Source of the DNA: an uncultured Alphaproteobacteria bacterium
Lineage (GTDB): Bacteria; Pseudomonadota; Alphaproteobacteria; JALCBB01
Assembly: GCA_958267355.1 (NCBI GenBank)
Contig: OY279575.1
Coordinates: forward strand, 1,310,295-1,374,294
Length of the DNA stretch: 64,000 bases
Direction: 5' to 3'
Numbering within the stretch: the first letter of the stretch is position 1; each line of letters starts with the position of its first letter. Of this stretch, positions 36,879 to 44,662 are shown in pieces. Made by a program: the position numbers and the translations under genes. The notes under the pieces are model-generated. The model searched no databases. It worked only from the letters and a program-made list of their open reading frames with translations, and had not been told where the DNA came from.

Positions 36879-36908
36879 TTGATCCCCGTCTGTTCTTTTA
36901 TGTAGAAT
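36879..36908 (+). promoter_or_regulatory. predicted promoter of nuclease gene R1
   Basis: TTGATC (36879-36884) and TAGAAT (36903-36908) are 18 bp apart. Transcription would start near 36915, after the GTG at 36913, which supports the ATG at 36931 as start. An imperfect inverted repeat at 36807-36840 (cgggcagggaagcc / gggctctacccg) lies upstream in this divergent gap and could be an operator. Confidence 0.45.
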
Positions 36909-36930
36909 GTAGGTGATTCGCCCTGACACG

Positions 36931-37713
36931 ATGACCAAAGAGCCTGGCAAGAAGAAGCAATTACTCTCGGCACTTTTCGCAATGTGCCAAGCGCGGGGGG
37001 ACTATACCTTTACGGGTGATGAAGTTAAGGCGTTTGCCAAGGATATAGGTTTTGGCAATCCATTTGATGCTGTAAAAATTGATCACAGCAAACTGCTCCC
37101 TGACGAAATCCGAGAAGCGGGCTATGGGGTACTGCGGCTTGGGGAAGGGGATTTTGAATTCATAATGCCCCTCAGTCGTCTTTTTCATGTGATGGAAGAA
37201 GTGCCTAGAGGGAATATAAAAGAAATTGGTTATGAAAACAGCCTACTCAACAACACTGACACGAGCGAGAGCAGTTTACTTTCGCTTGTCTATAACCAGA
37301 CGATTGTTTCTCAATTTTTGTACAACCAGCCGATAAAGCCTTTAATTTATTTTGCCCGCCGTACCAATATGCCTATGGAATTTCGTGTTGGTAATAAATC
37401 TTTCTCGTCTGACAGATTGCAGATGGAAGTAGATTTGGTTTTAGAGCGTGACGGAGTCGTCACAGTTTTTGAAGCGAAAAACACATTCCCTGAAGATTTT
37501 GCGATAACGCAACTTTACAATCCGTATCGTTATTTTTATGAAAAGCAACAAAGCGACATTCCAAACATTAAGTCCATTAATTGTTGCTATGTATCGCGCA
37601 AAAGAAGCAAGACCAAACAAGAAGTCCGTTTTCACTTGTACGACTTTGCCGACCCGATGGATTTAGCGTCTATTCGTTTTATCCGTGCGGCTTCTTATAC
37701 CTTGAAAGTGTGA
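36931..37713 (+). CDS. predicted type II restriction endonuclease R1 (PD-(D/E)xK)
   Basis: A 260-residue protein with a PD-(D/E)xK-type active site: Asp168 in MEVDLVLE, then Glu181-Ala-Lys183 in VFEAKN, followed 11 residues after the Lys by QLYNPYR. The N-terminal ~90 residues (DEVKAFAKDIGFGNPFDAVKID) may recognise DNA. Family members that I recall are annotated as hypothetical or type II restriction proteins next to methyltransferases. Its stop overlaps the start of methyltransferase M1 (TGATG), a hallmark of an R-M pair. The downstream nuclease R2 has the same motif with the same spacing. Confidence 0.82.
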   Translation: MTKEPGKKKQLLSALFAMCQARGDYTFTGDEVKAFAKDIGFGNPFDAVKIDHSKLLPDEIREAGYGVLRLGEGDFEFIMPLSRLFHVMEEVPRGNIKEIGYENSLLNNTDTSESSLLSLVYNQTIVSQFLYNQPIKPLIYFARRTNMPMEFRVGNKSFSSDRLQMEVDLVLERDGVVTVFEAKNTFPEDFAITQLYNPYRYFYEKQQSDIPNIKSINCCYVSRKRSKTKQEVRFHLYDFADPMDLASIRFIRAASYTLKV

Positions 37714-38696
37714 TGACAAAGCTTCCTGAAAAATACCGCAACAGCGTCTTGAAGCAAGATGTATTAAAAACCCTTGCGGCTTTGCCTGATAACTCTGTGG
37801 ATATGATTTTCGGCGACCCTGATTACGGAGTCGGCATTGACTACGGCGGACACACCTACAAAGGCGTTAACAAGTGGGAGGAATACCTTGACTGGTATGG
37901 TGCATTGACAACAGAGTCTATGCGTGTGCTTTCAAGGCGGGGTAATCTTTTTATGATGAACTACCCGCGACAAAATGCATATTTGCGAGTCCATTATTTA
38001 GATGCGATCGCGCACGATGTACACGATTACACTTGGGGCTACCCGACTAATGTAGGGCACTCCCCGCGAAGATTTACAACTGCACATCGTTCTATTCTGC
38101 ATGCAACCAAAAGCAAGGACAACAAATTCTACAAAGACCAGTGCGCTCAACCGTACAAAAACCCTACTGACCCACGCATACGCGACCGCATAGAAAAAGG
38201 ACACAAGGGCCGTATGCCCTATTCGTGGTTTGAGTTTAACCTTGTTAAAAATGTGGCTCGTGATAAGACGCTCCACGCCTGTCAGATTCCTGTGGCTCTG
38301 TACGATATGTTGTTGCAAGCTTCAACCAAGAAAGGCGATAGCGTATTCGTCCTATTCGGCGGAAGTGGCTCTGAAGTGGTGCATACCAAGAACGCGGGGC
38401 GGGTGTATTTGTCCTGTGAGATACACCCTGATTACCACCGCCTAATCCAGAAACGCCTAAAAAACGGCGGAGCGATTCCCAAGGGCGCACGCCTACACGA
38501 CTGGATGAAGGAGGCAAAGCCGAATGGCATATCGCGCACAGACGCACTTACCAACGGCACGAAAAAGCCCCGCCCTACCCAACTCCTAGACAAGAAAAGC
38601 AACAGCCTGCGCAAGCCATCCAAGAGGGCAGAAAAACCACCTTTACCCAAAAACCCCACAAGTTCTAGCATCCATACCCCTTACCGACCCCGATAA
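37713..38696 (+). CDS. amino-methyltransferase M1 (N4-C/N6-A, beta class)
   Basis: A 327-residue DNA methyltransferase in the beta-class order: catalytic motif IV first (VDMIFGDPDYGVG, residues 30-41), AdoMet motif I late (VLFGGSGSEVV, then CEIHPDYHRLI). Motif IV is DPDY rather than the common DPPY, and motif I has LFGGSGSE instead of DPFxGSG. The overall pattern still fits an active enzyme. Start ATG 37713 overlaps the R1 stop. The last ~50 residues are a Lys/Arg/Pro-rich tail. It likely protects the sites cut by R1. Confidence 0.88.
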   Translation: MTKLPEKYRNSVLKQDVLKTLAALPDNSVDMIFGDPDYGVGIDYGGHTYKGVNKWEEYLDWYGALTTESMRVLSRRGNLFMMNYPRQNAYLRVHYLDAIAHDVHDYTWGYPTNVGHSPRRFTTAHRSILHATKSKDNKFYKDQCAQPYKNPTDPRIRDRIEKGHKGRMPYSWFEFNLVKNVARDKTLHACQIPVALYDMLLQASTKKGDSVFVLFGGSGSEVVHTKNAGRVYLSCEIHPDYHRLIQKRLKNGGAIPKGARLHDWMKEAKPNGISRTDALTNGTKKPRPTQLLDKKSNSLRKPSKRAEKPPLPKNPTSSSIHTPYRPR

Positions 38697-38714
38697 AACC
38701 CCTATTATCGGTTT

Positions 38715-39695
38715 ATGGTCGCAACCCGAACCCAGAGCCGCCGTACCAACGGCAGGGCTAAGAAAGCCCCTAAAAAGGCGGCAAGCCCGAAGCGCGCCAA
38801 AGCAAAGAAGCCGCGTAAAAACGGCGAACTACGCCAGTCGCAAGCGGGAATTGCGGGGCGTGTATCTTCTGCAAGCCCACCGCCAGCGGTAGGTTTGTTG
38901 CCCTATCGCCAAGGGGAGAAGTGGTGGCTCTACGCCGATGACTGCTTAAAGGTCTTGGCGGAAATGGACGCTAATTCTGTAGATATGGTTTTTGCCGACC
39001 CGCCGTATGGCTTATCCAATGGCGGCATCAGCCTACATGCGGGCAAGCGCGTCAGCGTCAATAAAGGCGATTGGGATAAAACCCGAGGCCCCGAAGGGGA
39101 TCTAGACTTCCACAAAGAATGGATAACCGCTTGTCGGCGCGTTCTAAAAGACAACGGCACACTTTGGGTATCGGGCAGCATGCACTCTATTTATCTGTGC
39201 GGCACGGCTTTACAACTTGGCGGCTGGAGAATTCTTAACGAAATCGCTTGGTACAAACCCAACGCCGCCCCACATTTAGCGGGGCGTATGTTTGCCCATA
39301 GCCACGAAACGCTTATTTGGGCGCGTAAGACTGCAAGCGCACGCCACTACTTTGATTACGAGCGGATGAAAAAAGCCCCGTGCCCGCAAGATTTTATTAA
39401 AAAAGCCGACAGGCAAATGCGTAGTGTCTGGGCGATCAACTCGCCTGCTCCAAACGAAAAACGCTACGGCAAGCACCCAACACAAAAGCCCGAACTGCTC
39501 TTGCAACGAATTGTCTTGGCTTGTAGCAAGCGCGGACAGGTGGTGCTTGACCCGTTTTGCGGCTCGGCAACCACAGGCGTTGCGGCTGTGCGGGCAGGAC
39601 GAAAATTCATCGGCATAGATAACGAAAAGAAATTCCTAAATACCTATGCAGTCCCTCGCCTAAAAGACGAGGAGCGAAAAAAATTAAATGAGTGA
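38715..39695 (+). CDS. amino-methyltransferase M2 (N4-C/N6-A, beta class)
   Basis: A 326-residue DNA methyltransferase with motif IV VDMVFADPPYGLSNGG (DPPY at residues 95-98) and C-terminal motif I VLDPFCGSATTGVAA. GKHPTQKPELLLQRIV precedes motif I, as in many Dam/DpnA-like enzymes. The first ~45 residues are very basic (RRTNGRAKKAPKKAASPKR), a tail of unknown use. It starts 18 nt after M1 and overlaps R2 by 8 bp, so M2-R2 reads as a second R-M pair in reversed gene order relative to R1-M1. Confidence 0.92.
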   Translation: MVATRTQSRRTNGRAKKAPKKAASPKRAKAKKPRKNGELRQSQAGIAGRVSSASPPPAVGLLPYRQGEKWWLYADDCLKVLAEMDANSVDMVFADPPYGLSNGGISLHAGKRVSVNKGDWDKTRGPEGDLDFHKEWITACRRVLKDNGTLWVSGSMHSIYLCGTALQLGGWRILNEIAWYKPNAAPHLAGRMFAHSHETLIWARKTASARHYFDYERMKKAPCPQDFIKKADRQMRSVWAINSPAPNEKRYGKHPTQKPELLLQRIVLACSKRGQVVLDPFCGSATTGVAAVRAGRKFIGIDNEKKFLNTYAVPRLKDEERKKLNE

Positions 39696-40509
39696 AAAGC
39701 CTAAAAAAACCCGCAATCGCGACAAGTCTTGGGAGACGATTTTTGCCCATTGTGGTTTTGACAATCACGATTTTGCAAAAGCCCCTGCACACCTGACTAG
39801 CGATCAGATCAAGGAAGCGTGCCAATCCTTTAAAAAAACAAGTGCTAAAGAAGTGCGAGTCTTATGCTCTCAAACAAAACGCGAGGATCGCCCACTCATT
39901 TTTCAAGAACGCGGACTTTTCATTCTGCCAACCAAAAACGGGCAATACATCATTCTTAAAGGTGAAGGCTACCTTGATGTTCCTACCCCTGAAGACGAAC
40001 TGCAAGAATACCACTCCGAATTTCCTTTTGAGTTAGAGACTTCCAAAATTCTTCTAAAGAAAAAGAAAAGCAATTCTGAGATGCAACACCTAGATTATGC
40101 TTTTGCGATGAGCCTACTTCGCAATTTTATAGGCGACGACAGCTTGACGCTCACAATTCGCGGACGCAAATACACCCCTGAATTTACCTTCCGTGCGGGC
40201 GAGGGAAAACACAAAATAACCGCCAATGGCGTACAAGCCGAAGTAGACGCGGGCTATGAAGGGCGCAATCAAATCGCGTTGGTAGAAGCAAAAGGCGCGA
40301 AGGCAAAAAATGTTATCATCCGCCAACTGTATTATCCTTATCGGCAATGGAGCGAAAACACGAACAAAAAAGTGCGCAACTTTTTCTTTACCCTTGATGA
40401 TACGAAAGAGATATTTAAGATTTTAGAGTTTGCCTTTTCAGATCCATCTGACTATCACAGCTTAAAGCTTGTCAAAAGCGGCTCGTTTAAAATCACACGC
40501 AATAAATGA
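39688..40509 (+). CDS. predicted type II restriction endonuclease R2 (PD-(D/E)xK)
   Basis: A 273-residue protein with Asp187 in QAEVDAGYE, Glu200-Ala-Lys202 in LVEAKG, and QLYYPYR 11 residues after the Lys. Both spacings equal those in R1, although the rest is hardly alignable by eye, so the two nucleases share a family but probably differ in site. The N-terminus is Lys-rich and contains an SDQIKEACQSFKK segment that may be a small DNA-binding region. It is translationally coupled to M2. Confidence 0.82.
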   Translation: MSEKPKKTRNRDKSWETIFAHCGFDNHDFAKAPAHLTSDQIKEACQSFKKTSAKEVRVLCSQTKREDRPLIFQERGLFILPTKNGQYIILKGEGYLDVPTPEDELQEYHSEFPFELETSKILLKKKKSNSEMQHLDYAFAMSLLRNFIGDDSLTLTIRGRKYTPEFTFRAGEGKHKITANGVQAEVDAGYEGRNQIALVEAKGAKAKNVIIRQLYYPYRQWSENTNKKVRNFFFTLDDTKEIFKILEFAFSDPSDYHSLKLVKSGSFKITRNK

Positions 40510-40512
40510 TCT

Positions 40513-40580
40513 GGGGGGTCATTATGCGCGAATGCCGTGCGCGTCCCCAGACCCCCCGCAACAGGGGGCAAAAAAATATT
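40513..40580 (+). terminator. strong hairpins after R2
   Basis: GGGGGGTC (40513-40520) pairs with GACCCCCC (40550-40557). A second overlapping hairpin uses CCCCCC (40552-40557) and GGGGG (40564-40568) and is followed by an A-run and then TATTTTTT. Either can end the R-M transcript; the two are mutually exclusive folds. Confidence 0.55.
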
Positions 40581-40724
40581 TTTTGAGCCACAGCCTAGCT
40601 TTGCGCTCGTTTTTGTCCAATCACGGCAAAAAAAATTTGAATCCGCCTGAAAATGGCTCATTTCCTATATAGGAGATTTCGCAACTCTATTAGCCCCCAA
40701 ACCCCCAAAACGAAGGATTACCCC

Positions 40725-41654
40725 ATGCACGCCGCCCGCCCAGCCGACCAGCCAACGACAGCCGCCAAGCTGCAGGAAGTGCGCCAATACCTATCCGCCC
40801 TAGACCCCGAACTACTGACGGAATCCCTAGCCAACCACTACGCAGGGCAGGCGAGCAAGAGTGCCGAAATCCGCAGGGCAAACCTTGCCCAACTCCTGCC
40901 CCAGCTCAACGACAAGCTAGAAGACGAAGTTAAAGCCCTGCTATCGCTCCAACGCTCTATTCAAGAAGAAGACGAAACCAACGCTAAAGAACGCGCCCTT
41001 GGCAGGGCTTTTAACGCCCAACGAAGACGCGATGAACGCCAGCTCATAATGTTTAACCTAGAGTTATTACGCCTAAACCCTACGCCCGAAGGCTTGACCG
41101 ACCAGGAACTTCGCCACCACCAAGAAATTACGACCGAGACGATGAACAGGCTTACAGAAGCCCTAGAGAATATGCGTACCCGTGGAAAGCTCGTAGAGCC
41201 TGAAACCTTTGACAAGAAGCAGACCATAGCCCCCCGCCGCAACCTGCGGAGAGAAGAAGCGATACGCCGTACCGAGATGATCCGCGAGCTGACCCAGTTC
41301 TGCGAGTTGGTAGAGCAAGTTGTGGCAGGAAAGAAAATCGTTGATGACGCGACTATGGCAGAGCTAATTGACCGCGCTCAGGCGTATCTATCCCCCGACC
41401 AGCCTGTAAAGGAATACAGCGAGACCGAAGACTACCGTTCTACCCGCCGTTTGATTGACAATAGTTCTTCGCACGAGCAGAAGATTGCGCTCCGTGTAGA
41501 AGCCGAAGACCGCTACGACGGCATGGATTGGAGCAACCCGTACGAGAAGAAGCCCGACGCACCCAAGAAAGAGCCCAGTGCCATCTATGTAGACGGAGGT
41601 AACATCCCCAACCCCAAGCTCTACCCCCCAAAACCCAAATCCCAATCCCCCTGA
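40725..41654 (+). CDS. unrecognised charged, helical protein
   Basis: A 309-residue protein that I do not recognise. It is rich in Glu, Arg, Lys and Gln with long predicted helices (about residues 15-240, e.g. NLAQLLPQLNDKLEDEVKALLSL), perhaps coiled coil. Its C-terminal tail is Pro-rich (YEKKPDAPKKEPS, then NPKLYPPKPKSQSP). There is no transmembrane segment or enzyme motif. ATG 40725 has AAGGATT 5 nt upstream; the 24-codon upstream extension is unlikely. It is the last gene before tRNA-Thr and may be island cargo, for instance a phage-derived structural or scaffold-like protein, but that is a guess. Confidence 0.7.
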   Translation: MHAARPADQPTTAAKLQEVRQYLSALDPELLTESLANHYAGQASKSAEIRRANLAQLLPQLNDKLEDEVKALLSLQRSIQEEDETNAKERALGRAFNAQRRRDERQLIMFNLELLRLNPTPEGLTDQELRHHQEITTETMNRLTEALENMRTRGKLVEPETFDKKQTIAPRRNLRREEAIRRTEMIRELTQFCELVEQVVAGKKIVDDATMAELIDRAQAYLSPDQPVKEYSETEDYRSTRRLIDNSSSHEQKIALRVEAEDRYDGMDWSNPYEKKPDAPKKEPSAIYVDGGNIPNPKLYPPKPKSQSP

Positions 41655-41756
41655 CACCTTTTCCCACCAAACCAAACCCTATTCCCCCTTACAACTTAAA
41701 AAAAATTCGCAGAAGACAATTCTGCCGAAAGCAGGAGTCTATTAAAACCTTACTGA

Positions 41757-41783
41757 ACAGGGCTTTGGCTCAATTAGCCCTGT
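41757..41783 (-). terminator. hairpin downstream of tRNA-Thr
   Basis: ACAGGGCT (41757-41764) and AGCCCTGT (41776-41783) form an 8-bp stem with an 11-nt loop, about 70 bp past the tRNA 3' end in its direction of transcription. A short T-run (revcomp of aaaacc, about 41745) follows. Plausible tRNA terminator. Confidence 0.5.
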
Positions 41784-41853
41784 ACTGAAATTATGGGGCT
41801 TAACGGCTGGTGGGGGCATAACATTTGGCACGAATGCCGCACCGCAAGGTGTG

Positions 41854-41925
41854 TGCCGACGGCGGGAATTGAACCTGCGACCTACCGATTACGAATCGGT
41901 TGCTCTACCGCTGAGCTACGTCGGC
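41854..41925 (-). tRNA. tRNA-Thr (anticodon CGT)
   Basis: A 72-nt cloverleaf read on the minus strand: acceptor GCCGACG/CGTCGGC, D-arm GCTC-AGCGGTA-GAGC, anticodon arm ACCGA-TTCGTAA-TCGGT with anticodon CGT (reads ACG, Thr), variable loop AGGTC, T-arm GCAGG-TTCAATT-CCCGC, discriminator A. The T-stem has one A-C mismatch (positions 51-63). CCA is not encoded (the next bases are CAC). It lies at the right edge of R-M island 2. Confidence 0.97.
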
Positions 41926-41946
41926 AAAAGATGTATAGTAGCATTC

Positions 41947-42522
41947 GTGAGTAGGGTGGTGAAAATAGATCCGCGGCTCGTGGAACTCCGCGAGGGGGAA
42001 AACCTGAAACTAGAACCGCGATACGCCTCCACAAACAATATCTGCCACAAAATACTCTATTCAGAACCGCGCCTGTGGATACACAAAAAAACCCTGCCAA
42101 AACTCATCCAAGCCCAACAAACCGCAAAAACCCAAAACCTGCAGCTCTGGATCTGGGACGCATACCGTCCGCCAGAAGTGCAAAAACAACTGTGGAACGC
42201 ATGCCCAGACCCGCGCTATGTCGCCAATCCGCAAACAGGCGGGTCGCTCCACGCCCGCGGAGTCGCTCTAGACCTAACCCTCGCCCGTAACAAAAAACTG
42301 CTGGATTGTGGCTCCGACTTTGACCATATGGGCAACGCCGCACACTGGGACGCCTATGATGCAGGACTCATCTCCGCCGCACAGCAGGAAAATCGCCTGC
42401 TGCTCCGTAGCCTGATGCAAGACGCAGGCTTTGAAACCATCGCCACAGAATGGTGGCACTGGCAACTCCCTAGCCCCAAAAATAGCCCGTGGGAAATCTT
42501 GCCCTCTCCCTATCAGCCCTAA
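41947..42522 (+). CDS. D-alanyl-D-alanine dipeptidase (VanX/DdpX family)
   Basis: A ~190-residue zinc metallopeptidase of the peptidase M15D type, which hydrolyses D-Ala-D-Ala. It shows WIWDAYRPPEVQKQLW, the zinc motif SLHARGVALDLTL (His and Asp ligands), DHMGNAAHWD and the C-terminal EWWHW (Glu catalytic, His ligand). There is no signal peptide, so a cytoplasmic role is likely. The start is unclear: GTG 41947, 41956 or 41959 are all possible, with GAGTAGGG just upstream of the latter two. The gene begins about 20 bp from the 5' end of tRNA-Thr and is divergent from it. Confidence 0.9.
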   Translation: MSRVVKIDPRLVELREGENLKLEPRYASTNNICHKILYSEPRLWIHKKTLPKLIQAQQTAKTQNLQLWIWDAYRPPEVQKQLWNACPDPRYVANPQTGGSLHARGVALDLTLARNKKLLDCGSDFDHMGNAAHWDAYDAGLISAAQQENRLLLRSLMQDAGFETIATEWWHWQLPSPKNSPWEILPSPYQP

Positions 42523-42534
42523 ACCAGCCGCCCG

Positions 42535-43242
42535 TCAAAGCCCGCCGCGCACGCCCAAACGCGACGCAAACTGCGACAGCATACGCTCCACCTCGTGAGT
42601 CATAGATGTACGCCCGCCTTCAGATAAACGCGGACACGGCTCTATCCGCGCCGTGTCAGCCCGCAACGCCAGCGGCAATACCCCAGCCCATATCGGCAAG
42701 ACGTAGTCCGCTTCGTCGTCTTCAGGCGGGCCCGTCCGCACCTTCACCGACGCCTCGTCCAGCGGCAACGATAGCATCGCCGTCGCCTTCAGCTCCTGCT
42801 CGCTGATCGGGCGCAAAGCCTGCCAGCGGCCCGGTAGCCAGGCGGTAAAGAAGTCTTCTAGCCGTGCCGCTCGCTCTGCCAGCGGGACTTCACACGCTTC
42901 GCCCAGCACCATCGCCGAACGGTAGTTCACCGAGTGATGAAAACCCGAACGCGCCAAAACCAATCCGTCTAAAAGCGATACCGTCAAACACACCCGCTCG
43001 CCCGCCGCCGCCCGTAGCATCTGTGAGGCAGACGAACCATGCCAGTAAACCCTGTCGCCCACACGCCAGTGCAAAGTCGGGGTGACAAAGGGCTGTCCGT
43101 CACGCTGGTAGCCAAGGTGGCAGAGGGGGGTTGCGTCCAAGACTGCGTGGAGGGCTGGGGCGTCGTAGCGTCCGCGGGCGTGGGCTCGGCGCAAGCGCAC
43201 CCTATCGCTCGCAGGGGAACCAGACGCAGGCTTATCGCTCAA
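42535..43242 (-). CDS. PNPOx-like flavin-binding family protein
   Basis: A 235-residue split-barrel protein of the pyridoxamine 5'-phosphate oxidase-like family. Recognisable parts are CHLGYQRDGQPFVTPTLHWRVGDRVYWHGSSAS, VCLTVSLLDGLVLARSGFHHSVNYRSAMVLGEACEV and PLDEASVKVRTGPPEDDEAD. Members bind FMN, F420 or heme, and the substrate is unknown. The start overlaps the stop of the upstream LivK-like gene by 4 bp, so the two are probably cotranscribed, although no functional link is evident. Confidence 0.88.
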   Translation of the reverse strand: MSDKPASGSPASDRVRLRRAHARGRYDAPALHAVLDATPLCHLGYQRDGQPFVTPTLHWRVGDRVYWHGSSASQMLRAAAGERVCLTVSLLDGLVLARSGFHHSVNYRSAMVLGEACEVPLAERAARLEDFFTAWLPGRWQALRPISEQELKATAMLSLPLDEASVKVRTGPPEDDEADYVLPIWAGVLPLALRADTARIEPCPRLSEGGRTSMTHEVERMLSQFASRLGVRGGL

Positions 43243-44411
43243 GGGCGGTAGTCTTTGCCAACTTCGTTATACGAACCGTCTGTCCAGCGATACCAGGTGT
43301 AGTCTTCGTCCGTACGGTCGCCTTTGTTGTTATACGCCAAAGTGCCAATAATCGTTTCAAACGAACCCGCACGTATCGCATCAGCCACATCTTCAGTGTC
43401 AAAACTGCCCGCCGCCCGTGCCGCTTCCGCCCAAACCTGAAAAGCCGCGTAGGTGTAAAGCGTAAAGCCTTCAGGCTCAAAACCTTCTGCCCGCAAACGC
43501 TCCACCAAAGCCGCCGCTTGCTTGCGCTTGCGCGGGTCAGGGCCAAAGGTGAAGATCAAACCTTCGCCCGAGTCGCCTGTAATGCTCCAGAGTTCTTCGG
43601 TGACCTGTCCGTCGCCCGAGACAAACTTTGGCTTGTATTCCTGTGCCGCCGCCTGACGGATAATCAAGCCCATTTCAGTGTGGTAGCCGCCGTAATAAAC
43701 CGCTTCCACGCCTTCGTTCTTTAGGCGGGAGACGAGAGCCGAGTAATCCACTTCGCCCGCGTTAATCGATTCGTAAAGGTGGACTGTACCCGTAACCCGC
43801 TTTTCATATGCCGCCCGAGTCTGGTCTGCCAAGCCCTTACCATACGAAGACTTGTCGTGGATGATGGCAATACGTTTCTTGCCAAACCAACGCGCCAACC
43901 AGTTGCCCGCAAATGAGCCTTGCTGGTCGTCGCGTCCGCAGGTGCGGAAAACATTGTCGTAGCCGTTTTCGGTGAGTTGGGGGGCAGTGGAAGCGGGCGT
44001 AATCTGCAAAATCCCTTCTTCCCAATAGACTTCGCTGGCGGGAATGGATGAACCCGAACAGGCGTGTCCTGCAACGAAGACGACTCCTTCGTTCACCATA
44101 CGATTTGCCACTGCCACGGCTTCTTTGGGGTCGCAACGGTCGTCGCCTTCCAGCAGGACAAGTTGCTCGCCGTTGACTCCGCCCGCGGCGTTGATGTCTT
44201 CAACGGCAATTTGGGCTCCACGGATGAAGTGTTCGCCCAGCGAAGCCAAGTCGCCGCTAAAGGGGCCTGCGACTGCGACTTTTACTTCGGCTTTTGCTGG
44301 CGCGGTGGTGAGAGTTAGGGCAAGAGTGAGTGCAAGGGTTAGTGTAAGTGCCACAGCCACGCCTGCGCGTAGGGCAGGCAAGGCTTGACGGGGGGTGCGG
44401 GTGTGCAACAT
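43239..44411 (-). CDS. branched-chain amino acid-type binding protein, copy 1
   Basis: A 390-residue periplasmic binding protein of the LivK type (type I fold). The signal peptide contains a dipeptide-like repeat (LTLTLALTLALTLT) before APAKA. Mature motifs are VAVAGPFSGDLASLGEHFIRGAQIAVEDINAAGGVNG, DDRCDPKEAVAVANRM, FRTCGRDDQQG and LYTYAAFQVWAEAARAAGSFD. It is closely related to the next gene; long identical stretches are visible. It likely feeds the LivHMGF transporter. The stop overlaps the PNPOx-like gene. Confidence 0.92.
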   Translation of the reverse strand: MLHTRTPRQALPALRAGVAVALTLTLALTLALTLTTAPAKAEVKVAVAGPFSGDLASLGEHFIRGAQIAVEDINAAGGVNGEQLVLLEGDDRCDPKEAVAVANRMVNEGVVFVAGHACSGSSIPASEVYWEEGILQITPASTAPQLTENGYDNVFRTCGRDDQQGSFAGNWLARWFGKKRIAIIHDKSSYGKGLADQTRAAYEKRVTGTVHLYESINAGEVDYSALVSRLKNEGVEAVYYGGYHTEMGLIIRQAAAQEYKPKFVSGDGQVTEELWSITGDSGEGLIFTFGPDPRKRKQAAALVERLRAEGFEPEGFTLYTYAAFQVWAEAARAAGSFDTEDVADAIRAGSFETIIGTLAYNNKGDRTDEDYTWYRWTDGSYNEVGKDYRP

Positions 44412-44520
44412 CGGCAGCTCCTTTAGTAGGGCAAGATGGGGCGAAGGTGTTGTCTGACTCTACAATTTGCCCCCAAAAGTATAAACCCCTTTTGGACAGG
44501 GGAATGGGGGTAGAGTGGGG

Positions 44521-44581
44521 GTAGAAAAGAAAAGCCCCACAGAAGCGGGTGGAGGGTTAATCCACCTGCTCCTGTGGGGCT
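44521..44581 (-). terminator. intrinsic terminator of LivK copy 2
   Basis: AGCCCCACAG (44533-44542) pairs perfectly with CTGTGGGGCT (44572-44581). After one mismatch a second 10-bp stem (44544-44553 / 44561-44570) closes a 7-nt loop. On the minus strand the stem is followed by TTTCTTTTCT, a good rho-independent terminator for the gene ending at 44663. Confidence 0.88.
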
Positions 44582-44662
44582 GATATCAAGCTCTAGGGGA
44601 AGAATGGAGCCTTAGCCCCTACTCCCGCTAGGCGGTAAAGCCGCTCGCTTCAAAGCTGGAGC

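Noticed and set aside
35476-41925. Classical tRNA-integrated genomic island with att repeats
   Set aside because: I found no copy of the tRNA-Thr 3' end near 35.48 kb and no integrase, so tRNA-site integration is not supported by the sequence here.
41851-41946. Upstream extension of the dipeptidase frame through the tRNA gene
   Set aside because: The DNA is a complete tRNA-Thr on the other strand; the conserved peptidase sequence starts later.
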